DNA of 64,000 nt from Boswellia sacra (lineage: Eukaryota; Streptophyta; Magnoliopsida; Sapindales; Burseraceae), in NCBI GenBank assembly GCA_013180625.2, contig SNVD02002434.1:124001-188000 (forward strand). Reading direction: 5' to 3'. Of this stretch, positions 21,760 through 35,030 are shown in pieces. Below the pieces are notes generated by a model, which made no database searches, was not told the origin of the DNA, and saw only the letters and a list, made by a program, of their open reading frames with translations. How positions within the stretch are numbered: the first letter of the stretch is position 1; each line of letters opens with the position of its first letter. Position numbers and translations under genes: made by a program.

Positions 21760-24440
21760 AGTCCAGAATGAGAAATAGAGTGAATTTAACAAAATGACCA
21801 AGGGCAGTTTGTTTCGGCTTCTGTGGAGCAGAGCGTATTGAATTTGAAGCAGATCTTAATAATAAAGAAATTTTTTATATTTTAATAAAATAAATATAAA
21901 AATATTTATTATAGTTAAATTATTAAAATAAAATTTTGATATAAAAAATAAAATAAAATACTTAAAATTAAAGAGGTTATTTTTTATGTTTTAAAATTCT
22001 AAAAAAAATTTAAAAAAATTATTAAAAGTTTTAATTTTAAATTTCTATAATTAAATATAAAACAGTTTTTTTAATTATCTAAAAGATTTTTTTAAGTGAC
22101 AATCAAACGATACAAAAAATTTTTAAAAGAATTTTTGATATTAAAAAAATTATTTTATCTAATAGAGAAACCCAAACAAACGCGTTTTAATTCACATAAT
22201 TGATTTATGCTATCAACGTGTATAACACGAAATAAATTAGAGTTTTATTAAGAAATAAAATTCTAAATATCAAAATAAATTTCTAAATAAAATAATAAAT
22301 TATTAAGTAAAAAATAACTCATATTAGAATTGTTTTCAAATTTTATTGGCTGCGAACCCCTAGTTTTGGTGGATCACCCTTGTGCCTCCAAATTTTTATT
22401 TATTAACACAAAGACCCCCATTTGTTAGATACCCGTTAGGTAATATGTAAAATGGATAATAATCTTGTGCGTAAAGTCATATTTATCCTAATTTTTGTCT
22501 TTTAAAAATAATATATTAAATGATTAATGAGATTTATAAATAATAAAGAAGTAGGGCGTATAAAATATTATAACAGATTTATTTTTTTTTTAAATTTCAA
22601 AAAAATGAAAAATAATTTTCATCTCTAATTAAACATAATAAACATATATAGTCCAATTAAACTCTAATACAAATATATTAAAACACTAATAAAAATAATC
22701 CTAATTAAATTTAATGAATCTTATTAAATAAAAAAGCAATTCTGATCAACTAAAATAAATTTCGAGCCCCAAAAGTTTTGCATGTGCCACATGTTTGTAC
22801 AGAAAGTAAAGAAGTATAGCTTAGTATACATCACCTTATAGTGGCCTTGCCCTCCGACTTTGATTAAGAAGTATAGTAAAAAGTAAAGAAGTTTTGCATC
22901 CTTGTCATTGGGCTAATCCATTGTAGGTGAATATATCTCTTTACTTAATGTTAGGTTATGAGCATGCTGGTTCGAGTTGTACATGGATCTCCAATATTAT
23001 CCTTGCAAAAAAAAATGAGGTTGAAACGAGAATCCTTGTCCACTGTATATATTTTACCTACGATGAAGTACTAAGTTAATTACTATAATCTCATCGGAGT
23101 TCATTATTCCTGATTATACGTTCTACCAAGTTTTCAAAACGAAGGAAAGATTATATATGGATATATTGAGGGGAGTTTGGTAACGGGTTGAAATTAGCAA
23201 CAGACTTTTAGCCTTTTGGCAAATTTATCTCGCTTTCAAATTGGATTTCACGACTGCTCAATTAGCGAATAGTCTAGTCTTAAAGAGTCATTAACTTTGA
23301 ATAGAATTAATAGAGTAGGAATTTTGAATTAGAAACAACAGTTCTGGACTACTGACCTTGGGGTATTATATTCATCTGCATGCAGTTTGCTTAGGTTCAG
23401 TTTCACATTCACATAAATATTGATGGATGAGTACTGGGTAGATCGTACGTGTTGTTTGCTAATGGAATCAGGAAAAAGAACAGAAATCAGGTGTTGTACT
23501 TTTAACTCCGATATAAATATATATAGCTTTTTCCGATAGCTAGGAATTAAAAAAAAATTACTTGCTTGCAAGAAGGATCAGGCAACGGCGGAATTAATTA
23601 ATTAATTAATAGGATTTTTTCCGGTTTAATTTGACCCTTTTTTTTTAATCACGAAACCGTCTTTGAACGGCATACCCACTTACGCAAGGCGTTCGTATGA
23701 ATCGAAATTTGTTTCTCTCGCCATTTGATCATGGGTCAGCGTTGATTTATAAATTATACATGAATGCATGAATGGACTGGACTGAGATCGATATTTCCAT
23801 TGTTGTTCATTGGCAGCATGCAGCTCACATTATTGAAGTTTGAAACCCCTTAATTAAGTTTAATTAATGCATGCCTTAAGGAAAGTCCTGATTGTGATTG
23901 ACTTCTTTTCTTGGATGCATGCATTTTATACCATAACCCTGGCCATTAATTAATTGATTGTTATTTAAGATCATATAAAATATTACAGAACCATAATTAA
24001 TATATACGAGAGAGTTCTAATTGTAAAGTAAATTATAAATTAACCACTAATATCAATTATTATAATATGTAATGCATGCCCAGAAGCATCTTAATTAAAT
24101 ATTTTATATATATATCAAATAAATTTACTATTTATGCAAATGAATTAAGGTAATTAAGTTGTTTATTTAGCCGTACGTACAAGCTGTGCACAGATACGAA
24201 TGTTTGATCAGGACCTCTTCAGTCTTCCATGCTGAATTCATAGTAACTAAAATATTCAATTGACTCATTTCCTCATCCTGCTGAAATTACGTGGGTTCAG
24301 GTTCTGATGTTAATTATTCTTTTGCCCTCGCTGCACCATTTATATATATCGGTAAGTAATCAACCTCCAATCCAAGCCAACCCTTTTACATATTTTAAAC
24401 TAAAATCAATCAAATAATTTGAGTTTCAGAAATCTGTACG
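21760..24440. other. AT-rich intergenic stretch, no gene seen
   Basis: No supported gene. Part of 21850-22190 resembles 29990-30315 (shared TATTATAGTTAAATTATTAAA and CCCAAACA ends), so a dispersed repeat is likely. Near 23670-23720, ACGCAAGGCGTTCGTATGAA resembles DNA near 31760, about 0.2 kb before another peptide-gene copy, consistent with old duplication of peptide-gene upstream DNA. Confidence 0.6.
24338..24352 (+). promoter_or_regulatory. Possible TATA box of the 24448 peptide gene
   Basis: CATTTATATATATCGG lies about 100 bp before the start codon. AT-rich surroundings make such matches common, so support is modest. Confidence 0.4.
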
Positions 24441-24447
24441 TTCCAGC

Positions 24448-24651
24448 ATGAAAACCACTCTTATTAATTTGATTAAAGTGTTTTTCCTTCTGTGGTGCGT
24501 TTCCATTGCTCATGTCGCTGCTGGAAGTGGAAGGCCTACGCATATGGCTATGGATGCACGTGGACCTCCAAAGAAACCCGGCTCTGATCCCTGCACCTAT
24601 ATCCCCGGAAACCCTCCCGCCAAATGTCCCTCTCCTCCTCGTGCGACTTGA
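24448..24651 (+). CDS. CTNIP/SCREW-like secreted signalling peptide precursor (67 aa)
   Basis: A short intronless gene. Residues 1-25 form a signal peptide (hydrophobic KVFFLLWCVSIAHVAA). A variable pro-region follows, then the C-terminal motif DPCTYIPGNPPAKC with Cys49 and Cys60. CTNIP/SCREW peptides of Arabidopsis are secreted, share a CTNIP-like motif with two conserved cysteines, and act through the LRR receptor kinase HSL3/NUT in defence and water-loss signalling. The family call rests on the motif, size and signal peptide together. The AT-rich leader, with TATA-like sequence near 24340, and the downstream AATAAA-like signal near 24729 fit a small transcribed gene. It is the outermost and most divergent intact member of the cluster, with a basic Pro-rich tail (CPSPPRAT). 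Confidence 0.75.
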   Translation: MKTTLINLIKVFFLLWCVSIAHVAAGSGRPTHMAMDARGPPKKPGSDPCTYIPGNPPAKCPSPPRAT

Positions 24652-24699
24652 AGTTGAATTCCTATACATGCATATGCAGCAGCTCCAGCACCTCCATAT

Positions 24700-26990
24700 A
24701 CAGTAACCTTTTTATTTTATATATTTCAATAAAGTCCAGATAATATGTATGTCTTTGTATTACATGTAAAATAATATGAATAATTTGTATCTCCTGGATA
24801 TGTAGTTGAGTCCATGCTTATGCATGATGATCAACATTAATAATAATAAGCAAAATAATATATTTATATATTAATATATATATGTAGTGAAAATGTATAT
24901 GTTGTATTCGACATACATATCATGGAAATTACCATACAAAAGAAAGATATTTGCGACAACCCTAATCCCCGAGCCAAGCGACGTTGGCCTGTTATCCAAG
25001 TGGAGGCATTAAGGTGATGGAACGGACAATTATTATTATTATTATTATTTTCATCAATTATTAATTTGCATGCTCAGTCACTTCTTAAAACTCTTACGAT
25101 TAATCCTACCGCTCCGACTGAACCATCGTACTTATTTATTTTCCTTCAAAGTATTTTTTTTCATTAAATTAATTTAATTCGCATGTTCTCAGTTCTTAAA
25201 ACTTTTTCTTTATCTTTATTATTATTTTAAAAGGTTGATTTAGTAAACATGCAATGCTAAACCAAAGATGTCTTATAACTAGTTCTATAAATAAACTGAT
25301 CCTCAATTAGACTTGTTTTAATTTGTTTCTCTCTGCTGGCATATGTAGTTGCATAAATACAATAATTAATAAGTCCGAATATATTTAACCCAATCCAACA
25401 ACTTATCTTCTTTCAATCAAAAGTTATAGAAATTAAAATGCAATACTAAACCAAATATGCCTTATAATTAGTTCCTAATATTTATCTTCAATTAATTTAT
25501 CAACTCCTACAACTTGCTTAATTTGTTTCTATCTGCTGCCATATATAGTGGACAATAGAAAAAAGAAAAGAAGTATAGTCAATCGTTATCCTTCGCAGAC
25601 ACTTCGAATACATGCATATATGTTTGCATGTGCTACATGTTTGTAATTGTAAATATGCAATTGATTAATTTTGTAGCCGAGTTAAAGGCCTTTTCCTCGT
25701 CTATTTTTGGATATAATATTAAAAAATTAATATTGTAGTTATAGTAAGCAAATGAATTATAGAAAGAAAGCAATAGAAGTATAGCTTCTTAGGAACATGT
25801 TGGTTCAAGACTTGGTGGATCTCGAATATTATTCTTGCAAATGTGAATGAGGTCAAAATGAGATGAGACATAAAGATGAAGGTGATGTAACAAATATATA
25901 TGCCCCTCAAGTCGCGCCTGCACCTTCCTGATGGTTTCACAATTGGTGTTGTGGTCTGACTTGGCTAATAGGTTGAAAGATCATAATTTTTACTTTTTGG
26001 CCAATTAATCGCTTTCATTTCTTATTCAAAATCAAAATTTTATATTATTATATCTGTGATCAAGTTGTAGAGTAGATCAAAACGTCGTATTCCTTTTGTA
26101 ATCAATTAAATTTGATTCATCCTGGAAGCAGCGTAATATTGCGTCCGTACGAGAAGCCGTATACTATTTTCTTTTGTATGAGATAGGGCTCCCACGTCGA
26201 AATCGGTGATGGAGTAATACAAGTATATAATAGACTTTCCTAACGTAAGTAGCCTATTATATAATACAAATATGAGTATAATTAAAATAAAGAACTCTCC
26301 GCATTAACCACCTTGATGGTCATGTGCAATCCATGGTAATTGGCCACTCTCTTATTTGAAGAACTTCCTAATTACGAGTTGATGAAAGCATCACCTGATC
26401 AAGAGGAAGGCAAGAAGTGGAAATATAAGACAGTCCAAGCCCAAGCTAAAAGGTAAAATGCTTCTATATATATATACCTTTGTTATTGCCATCCATTTAT
26501 CAGCTTCATAACCAATAAATGGTAACTACTGCCTTGGAAATTTGTGTAGGCTGTTGTAATTAGTTCTCTATTCCCTTCAAGGGAAACTTTAATCTGCATT
26601 TTCATCTTTGTGAAACCTGGATATTGTAATAATAAATAGAGCAATTATTTCAGTTATTCTACAATATTGAAGCCTATTGACTTATTTCAACTTATCCTGA
26701 ACGATTAATTTTACTTGAATTAACTGCTATGTTATTATATAACATTAATCTTATTAGGTTGTAATTAGTTTATCTAGTCCTTTTTTTATCCCCTTTTCTC
26801 TGCTGTTGCAGCATGAGAGAGGTTAATAAAAACTAATATTAACGTGGTAATTGTTAAAAAACAATCACATCAGTAGATTTTTATTATGACTTTCACCCTC
26901 ATAATTAGGATTATCAATTTAATTTCGTAAGTTTTGCATGCAAATACATATTTGCAAGTGACTAGACTTTGGATGTGCACGACTAATATG
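24700..26990. other. AT-rich intergenic stretch, no gene seen
   Basis: No supported gene. Short AT runs lie near 24842-24890. A possible exon-like stretch at ~26380-26451 (MKASPDQEEGKKWKYKTVQ, then AAAAG|GTAAAA) is noted only as a possibility. Confidence 0.5.
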
Positions 26991-27025
26991 AACTGATGAA
27001 TATCTACTATGTTTTCACTTCGCAG

Positions 27026-27162
27026 AGATTGTACTTGATGCCTTTCGCTCCATGTCTGATGAAAGTGATCGGACAAATGGCAGATGTGATCCTTGCGTCC
27101 CTGGTCACTGTGATTGGGCGATATGTAGCTCAATCACTCCACCAAGAATCACAAAAGTTTAA
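27026..27162 (+). CDS. Possible small cysteine-rich exon, unknown function
   Basis: After a splice-acceptor-like CGCAG, 27026-27162 reads EIVLDAFRSMSDESDRTNGR and ends CDPCVPGHCDWAIC followed by SSITPPRITKV and TAA. An internal ATG at 27052 would give a 36-aa peptide. Four cysteines in 14 residues, a PGHC motif like that of the neighbouring peptide genes (GNPGHC), and a position inside the cluster make it worth recording. There is no signal peptide and no family I recognise. It could be a last exon, a relic or chance. Confidence 0.3.
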
Positions 27163-27229
27163 CGTCATTTCGCTTCCTTTTTTATGGTTCATTATTAGAC
27201 CACTCTGTTGATCCAAGTATTTGATAGAC

Positions 27230-28460
27230 TTAGGTGGTGTTTATTTCAATCACTTAACATTTTTTAGATCTAAATACTTTTTAAAACTTAATTTACACAA
27301 CTTAATATGATATTTATTTGCTTTTTTAGATACCACTTAAAAAAAGTGGTAAGATAATATTTTACCTTTATTATAACTTTCTTTACCCTTGTTAAAATAT
27401 TAAATGTTTATATTTGTATTTATACAATCTTTTAAAAATTAAATAGTTAATAAAATTAAATCAAAATTCTTTTTTATTTAAATAATTAATATTATATTTC
27501 TTACAACCTTTAAAAAAGAATTATTAACTAAAATTAAATAAAAAATCTTTTTCATTTAAATAGTTAATATTATATTATATAAACTCATATGATATTATTG
27601 TATAACTACTATATCATTAATATTATAAATTTTTAAAATTCATTCCTCCAATTAGACTAAGTTTAAGCCATATCAATTTGTATAAAAAAAATTATAAGAG
27701 AAGTATTTTATCCATTGAAGACCATATTTTGAATCATAAAATATTAATTCTATTAATTAAAGTGTTTTTCATTTCATAAACTTAAACGAAAAAAAAGCTA
27801 ATATGATCTTTTAACTGACAATATTAAATATTAATTTTTTTACTTTAAATTTACACTATTAAATAAAATAAAATGTCCTTAGCAATCTAATAAATAACTT
27901 TTGAAGTTTCAATAAAACTGTCCCTATAATATGTAATAAAATTCTATCAAATATATTGTCTATTTTAAAACTTGCTATTTATAATGATATCAAATTTTTC
28001 AATAGTTATTACTCAACATATTATTAGCTAATTAATTTGAAATATTAATAGAAATAAATAAAAGTTTACCAATTATAAAAAATGTTTATCATATTTTAAT
28101 ATGGTAATTATAAATATTGTAATAAATAATATAACAATTTGATAATAAATATTAAAACAATCACAAATATACCAAAAATTATACCTTTTAATAAATTAAA
28201 ATAATATTCATAAATAAAAATATGATAAAATTTATATTATTTTAATATGTAGGGATATTTATAGAATAAAATTTTTAGCACCTCATTTAGACAATAATTA
28301 TTAGAAAATATGACAAAATTTATATTATTTCAATATGTAGGAATATTTATGGAATAACATTTTTAACACCTGATTTAGACAATAGTGATTAGAAAAAGTG
28401 ATAAATTTTTACTTTTTCAATTAAGTGATTTATCATTTAAAAAAAGTGGAAGAAAGAAAA
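27230..28460. repeat. AT-rich block, possible non-autonomous DNA transposon
   Basis: About 1.2 kb of very AT-rich sequence. The left side reads TTTCAATCACTTAACATTTT and CACTTAAAAAAAGTGG. The right side reads AATTAAGTGATTTATCATTT and then AAAAAAGTGG. The inverted resemblance hints at terminal repeats, but no clean ends or target duplication were found. No coding potential. Confidence 0.35.
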
Positions 28461-28849
28461 TTGCTCCTTACAGACAGACAAAGTAGGATTAATATGGACT
28501 CTTAAAATTGAAGGAACTAACCTAGCATGTAGTATGTCATATATGTGACCTTATGGTAATATAAATAACCATTTCTTTCCATGCTAAATATTGGAAGAAT
28601 GAAACAGTGTAGAAACTAATTTGGTTAGAAGTTTAGAGATCCCATTTTCCTGCAGAGCAGTGCCCTTGTCAGGAAAGAAAGTAAAGGACGAAATCCCATC
28701 TGGATTAAATAATATGGAGTCATTTACAGAGCTCTAGGTGTTATTATTATGTTATATATAAACAAGATTTATTTACTATGTATCTATCCTATTTGCAGTT
28801 TTGCCTAATTGCATATTGTTTATCTTTTTATTCCAGAGCGGCAGAGAAG

Positions 28850-29032
28850 GGGCAGGGCTGGCTGTTTGCAACCTGGAGAATGTTACCACCCATATCCCAG
28901 ATGTGTTTATGAAACATGTGCTGAATTTCAACTTCCTGGGGAAGGTGACACCTCGTCATCCTAATTCCTGCAGCTACATTCCAGGCAATTCCGGTCACTG
29001 CATGCCCTCCTTACCGCTGAAATTAACGTCCA
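28850..29032 (+). pseudogene. Decayed CTNIP-like peptide gene copy
   Basis: The frame reads [20 protein letters not shown] and then SCSYIPGNSGHC, close to the C-terminus of the 35774 gene (VKVTPPHANPCSYIPGNPGHC). No ATG-initiated signal peptide precedes it: upstream sequence is unrelated and starts after a TTCCAG acceptor-like site. The stop that ends the 35774 peptide is missing, so the frame continues to about 29121. The second Pro before the first Cys is changed to Ser. A chimaeric transcript cannot be excluded, but a dead copy is most likely. Confidence 0.65.
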
Positions 29033-29159
29033 CGTGTGCATGCAAATTAATGTCGCTTAATTCCACAACTCAGCTCTCACCAATTAATAATCACTTTCTT
29101 TTGTATATTCAATTTCAATAGTACCTCTCACCTCTTCTTTTGGCATGCATGCATATATT

Positions 29160-29209
29160 CAATAAATTCCATCATTAGATTGGATTAGATAAACAATTAA
29201 AATTTGATA

Positions 29210-29243
<34 letters not shown>

Positions 29244-31880
29244 AAGGATCAACAACCTCTTAAGATTATACCATTTTTTATACCATGTAATGACTTTTAA
29301 ATGAAAGTATATGGAGGGTGAAGATTTGCCGACATGTCAAAGTTAATGTCAAAGTTAAATGTAATAAAGATAATATTCATTTAATGATTCTTTCTTTTCT
29401 TGTTCTCTTTCCTCTCCACTCTTCATTCTTTTCTCTCTCCCTTCTCCTTCAACTAAAAACAATTAATTAATTTACTAAAAAGCATTAATTAGCATTTAGA
29501 AATTATGATGCCAATCACATTATTAGAGTTATGTTTTTGATACATGCCATATTAAGATAGATGTATATATAAGATTGTTATTTTATAATTATGCATCTTA
29601 TTATCTTTCTTTAATATCATATCACCCAAATCCAGGCTAAATATTTAATGTAGAGGCTAAATTCAATTAAAAGATTATTGTTATTGTTCTACAAGATTGT
29701 TTAATTATTTTCATAGAATTTTCCAGTATGTATGAATTTTTAGTATGAATTTTTAATCATAAATTAATCTACATTAAGAATTTAAAAGCATGTGATTTCT
29801 CTAAAATATTTTATATTTTTTTATGGATTCTGGCCAAGTCTTTTACTAAAGATAAAATATAAAAGATCTACTTCAATAAGCTATACTTGAAGAAGCCAAA
29901 ACAAACAGGCCTAAAAGTTTATTTTGGCTTTTTGAAGTAGAGCTTATTGAAGTAGATCTTTTTAGAATAGAGCTTCTAAAAGTAGAGTTTTTATTAAAAA
30001 GTTATTGATTATTTGATAAAATAAAAATAAAAGCACTTATTATAGTTAAATTATTAAAATAGAGTTTTGTTATAAGGAAAGAATAGAGTAAAATATTAAA
30101 AATTAAATGAGGGTATCTTTAACATTTTGTCAAAAGCTCAAAAAGAGATTTTCCTAAAATCTTTAATTTTGAGCTTTCTAAAACAGTTTTTTTTTTAATT
30201 GTCCATAAGCTATTCTCATGTGGCAGCCAAAAGACACAAAAAAATTTTTACAGAAATTTTGACATTAAAAAAACGATATAAATCAATAAAAAAACCCAAA
30301 CAGGCATGTTCTAAGATGAACCCACCATAAAATGTGGTGAACCCACAATAAAATGCCGTGGAGCCGTGTAGATAGGTCAATAATATTTTATGGATTGACA
30401 TTGCGTTTGTGGCGATTCCGCGGTGTCCCTCAATTTTTCTGCGGGAAACCTTCATTGCAATTTAATTTAATTTAGAGCAAAAAGTCAGAAATAAAGAACT
30501 GATTCTCCGACGTTGGTGAAGTATTATAACAAACAAATAAAAAATTCATTCCTTCAAAATGGATTAATGCATATAGTAATTAACAAGTTCATATGTAACT
30601 GAATCCAATCCGAGAACTTAATAAATCTTTTTTCATTTTGAATTTTAGTTAGATTTTATGATATAGTTAGTACATTATTTGTAATTTATGTATGATATTT
30701 ATTAATGATATTAGCTGATCTTATATATTAAATTATAAGAGAATTCATGACATCATTAAAATGTATAAATACAATTACTTGTTTCCTTAAACGTAAACTA
30801 CCCATTCATTGTTGATCATCACAATCAGTAAATACTACAATTAGAAGCCCTGTACAATTCCATTACCAACAAATAAAAGACATTCGGAATTGGAAGCTGC
30901 TTCACCGTGCTGGGCCAAGCAGCTAGCCCAGTAAAAAGCCCACAAGACTGACCTAGTAAAAACCTTTAAACCACATATATGATATATATACCAATATTAA
31001 CTAGATTAATTTCTTCATTTTGTGCAATCGTTAATTTCTTCATTATGTGCAATCCCGTTTTATTAATTTGTTATACATAATTTATTTATTATTTTTTTAA
31101 ATATTTACATATGAGATAGTAAGGAAATCATGGCCATTGTTAAAATCTATAAATAAAACTACTCATTTCTTTTATTTGAAGTAAAACTGTAAAATAAAAT
31201 TACCTACAGAAAACTCATAAATTATTAGCAATGAACTGTATTACCTTGCTTTTTTGTTAGTTTTTTTATTCTTTTTATTTGATTCTTATCTACTCAAACC
31301 AAGACACAAAAAATCTTAATTCTATTTTAATCTAATTACCGTTATTAGAATAAAATATACAAAAAATTGAGATTTTCCAATCTATTTTAATTAGTTTTAG
31401 AATTTTAAATCACAATTACACATTAATATCTGGAATATGTTAATGAATAAAAAACTATTTAAAGTCATATCGGTGAAAACAATAATTGTAAAGGCCAATT
31501 ATATAAGGGAAAAGTGCTCTGTTTGCTAGTTCTTGCAACGAGTTGTATTAATTATTTAACAGATATAAAGACTAGTTAGACAATTATGAAATGGGATGTT
31601 ACATGCGAAGCAGCTTTCGTTTTGCATTTAAAACTTTTATATTATTACTATTATCATTTCCAGGTTTCGTTTCCGATAATTTTCCAAGAACTCACTTGGA
31701 AAAGAACAGAAGGATTAGGCGATAATTTTACTTGAATAAGACTGAACACGCTGACCGCGTAAGGCGTTTGCATGAATTGAAATTTGACGCTAAATTTAAT
31801 TTGTTTCTCGAACTCGCCATCTAAGGAAAAATATGTGTGAACACTGGTAAATTCATGTACAGTACATATCACATTTCCGG
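29160..31880. other. AT-rich intergenic stretch with dispersed repeats
   Basis: No gene supported. An (AT)n microsatellite lies at ~29211-29240. The stretch 29870-30315 has TE-like ends (CCAAAACAAACAGGCCTAAA; AACCCAAACAGGCATGTTC) and shares its core with 21850-22190. Weak copies of the repeat at 33390-35030 seem to lie near 30650-30870 and 31050-31260. Confidence 0.5.
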
Positions 31881-31983
31881 CTCATCGATCGATTCCTTAA
31901 TAACTAATCAATTAACTTTTTCTGGCGCCTTTAAATCAAATCATCTTTGCGAATTGAAATCATTCAACTTCGCTCGGAAATAA

Positions 31984-32115
31984 TGTACTTTTGTCTGAAA
32001 ACTTTTGTTTTATACGTGGTTATCCTTTCTATGTTGCCATTTGATCTCTGCTAATCATCATGTAGCCGCTGGAAGGGCTATGTTTCTATCCAAGCAGTCG
32101 AATGGCGTAAGTCCT
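31984..32115 (+). pseudogene. 5' fragment of a CTNIP-like peptide gene
   Basis: ATG at 31984 begins a segment aligning with the first third of the 35774 gene: TGTACTTTTGTCTGAAAACT against TGTGTTTTGGTGTGAAAAGT, and TGATCTCTGCTAATCATCAT against TGATCATTTCTGCTAATCACC. One frameshift falls in the signal-peptide region. Homology stops after TCGAATGGC, before any cysteine motif. The upstream 100 bp also resemble those of 35774 (AAATCAAATCATCTTTGCGAA), so a promoter-to-pro-region block was duplicated and then broken. Confidence 0.65.
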
Positions 32116-32589
32116 AATCCAATAAAGGTGTTTGTTTTGTGTATTTGAATTTTTCTTTTTAAAATTTAGTAAGAATATATGTTTGGTTATAGATTTTTTT
32201 TTAAATTTTGAAATTGGTACGACGTTAATATAGATTTAAATATATTAGTAAATGCGTACCTTCTAAAAACAGTTTTCGAAATACATAAACAAAATCTTCT
32301 TTCAATTAATATGAATTTTAATTAGAAGTTTCATGCATGATGTGCAATGCAGTTTGTTGATGCCAAAATCTTGCTTGTCAGAGATGGGGAAGCCAACTGT
32401 CTCCAATAGTATCTTTAGTACTGGAATAGTGTTGTTGTTTCCAGGATAGATTTTCTACTGTTGGGACAGTGTCCTCGGTCTCATAAACATGATATTTAGA
32501 GACTTCTTTACCATAAATAGTATATTAAGATGGTCACCCTACGATACAGAAATACAATTTTGAAATTTTTAATCTATTTAATAATTAGG

Positions 32590-33220
32590 TTGTGTTTGGA
32601 TTAAGGGATTACATCCGCGGATGATACGAACCTTTTTATGACATGATTAACACTAATAAAACATGACAACACGACTAAAGATGCAAATGGATTTTTTATA
32701 TGTTACGTAAGAGTTAAAAAAACGTAATGGATTTTTTTCTAAAGTTAAATTGCATTTTAAGCTTGTTTGGAACTTGATATTTAGTGGACATTTTATTATA
32801 TTGTAGATGAATTTTGAATATTTTCTTTTTTAATTTAAAAATACTAAAATAAGTTGGAAATTAGAATGCTTATTCATGTCATAATTATGTTAATCATTTA
32901 AACGTGTTTGTAATTGTGCCTGTAAAACGTGTCATAAACGTGTCAAGTATTTAAACCTATCATAGTCATATTAAACGGGTCATTTTCATATTAATCATGT
33001 TAAACGAGTCATATTTGTGTCTAACACAAAAATGACTCGTTTATTATTTATATTGTATTGTGTCACTCGTTTAAAAATCGGGTCGTGTTCGGGTTGAGAC
33101 TCTTTGACACGAATAATAAACGGGTTGGGTTTGGGTTGGATTAATCTTTATCATGTCATAACTCGACATGATACAAACACAATTCACGAACCCGAATTCC
33201 CACCCTTATGAACTAGACAG
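32590..33220. repeat. Dispersed repeat of unknown class
   Basis: The block is rich in ACGGGTC/TAAACG words (AAACGGGTCATTTTCATATT, AAAATCGGGTCGTGTTCGGG) and ends AACCCGAATTCCCACCCTT. This style is common in non-autonomous plant repeats. No ends, target duplication or gene were identified. Confidence 0.4.
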
Positions 33221-33389
33221 AGAATGAGAGGGTGTTGAATGCATACTTGAAGCAACAAAAAAGGGTTTATATAGTTGAAGGTTCAAGTCGAAGCTTGCAA
33301 GGTAAGAGTTAGTTTTGGTTTACCAGACAAATTTTTTAGGGGTTTCTATGGTTTTCTTCAAGGGTGACCACCCTAGCTTGTTCATAGAT

Positions 33390-35030
33390 GGTCTCGCTCA
33401 TGACTTTGTTCCATAGCTCACCGTTTGGTAATGGCCACCTAAGAGACTGGGGTGATCGTATGGCCCTGTTGAGGTCGACCATAACACAATTACATTACAT
33501 TTGTTATTATATAATAATTTATAATTTTAGTTATCATATTTATTTATGATCATATAATACTTTATAAAATTATAATAAGAGAATTTATGACCTTTATTAA
33601 ATTGATAAATACTATTACCTATTTCTTTGAATGTGAAATATACGCAATTAAAACTCATGCATTATTCATCAATGAACTTTATTACCATGCTTTTTTTTTT
33701 CTTTTAAATTAAGAAACCCACAGTTAGGTAATTTAGATCATAAATTTTAGTAGCTTCTTATTGTTCCTTGTTAATTAGATGAACAAAAATGTCAAATATT
33801 GGGAAAATGTCTATTTACAGCTACCTATAGAGGAATGCCGTGAGCCTAATAGATTAACTCTAAATTAAGTTGACCAAACTTTGGCTCATATTATAATTAG
33901 TTTGCTTACTATTTAGACAATCTTTCATATATACATATAACTACACTTGTCTCAATCGACATTACCATTAATTGTACAAGTTATATTTGTCACACCGAAA
34001 TCCAGAAAGGTTTAAAAGGAGTACAATGTCGCAACTCATTACATTATGTTATACGTATGAAATGATGGGGCCGACGGTCCCCTTTTTATGAACAATAACT
34101 AACTTTAGTGTCTCACTGTTTCTCTGTAGTGTTCAATTTTTATTTATACAACCAATATTCGTAATATGTTATTGTATAAAATATGTTATTGTAATATGTT
34201 TACAATTTTTATTTTTATTGTATAAAATATTGGTTGTAAATAAAAGAAAATATAATTGGTTGTAAAAATATAATTTGCAAATATTGGTAGGCGCTTTTGC
34301 CCGTGACTTTGCTTCATAGCTTACCATTTGGTAATGGCGATGGCCCTGTTGAGGGCGATCATAACACAATTTCATTATGTATGTTATGATATATATAATT
34401 CATAATTTTAGTTATCATGTTATTTATGATCATATAATTTTTTATAATTGTAATAAGAGAATTTATGACCTTTATTAAATCGATAAATACTATTACTTAT
34501 TTCTTTGAATGTGAAATATACACAATTAAAACTCATGCATTATTTCTTTGACCTTTATTACCATGCATTTTTTTTTCTTTTAAATTAAGAAACCCGCAAT
34601 CAGGTAATTTAGGTCATAAATGAAGCTAGCTTGTTGTTCCTTGTTAATTAGATGAACAAAAATGTCAAATATTGGGAAAATTTTCTATTTACAGTTACCT
34701 ATAGAGGAATGCCGTCATCCTAATATATTAACTCTAAATTAAGTTGACCTTCGTTTGACTCATATTATAATTAGTTTGGTTAGCATTTAGGCTATCTTTC
34801 ATATGTACATATAACTACACTTGTCTCAATCGACATTACCATTAGTTGTACGAGTTATATTTGTCAAACCGCAAATCCAGGAAGTTCTAAAAGGAGTGTA
34901 ATACATCGCAGCTCATTAATTATTCTAGCCTATGCGGGTTTTATGTATGAAATGATGGCGCCCGGTCCACTTTTTATAAACAATAATGAAATTCGTTCGT
35001 CTCTCACTGTTTCTCTCTAGTGTTCAATTT
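33390..35030 (+). repeat. Two direct copies of a ~0.88-kb unit
   Basis: The left copy, about 33390-34130, and the right copy, about 34300-35035, align along most of their length with a period near 878 bp. Examples are GAGAATTTATGACCTTTATTA at 33581 and 34459, and CACTTGTCTCAATCGACATT near 33944 and 34818. Each ends with the TGTTTCTCTxTAGTGTTCAAT block. No coding potential. It points to unequal exchange in this part of the cluster. Confidence 0.85.

Noticed and set aside
29870..30315. Possible complete MITE
   Set aside because: The two ends (AAACAGGCC and AAACAGGCA) are in the same, not inverted, orientation, so borders of one element could not be set.
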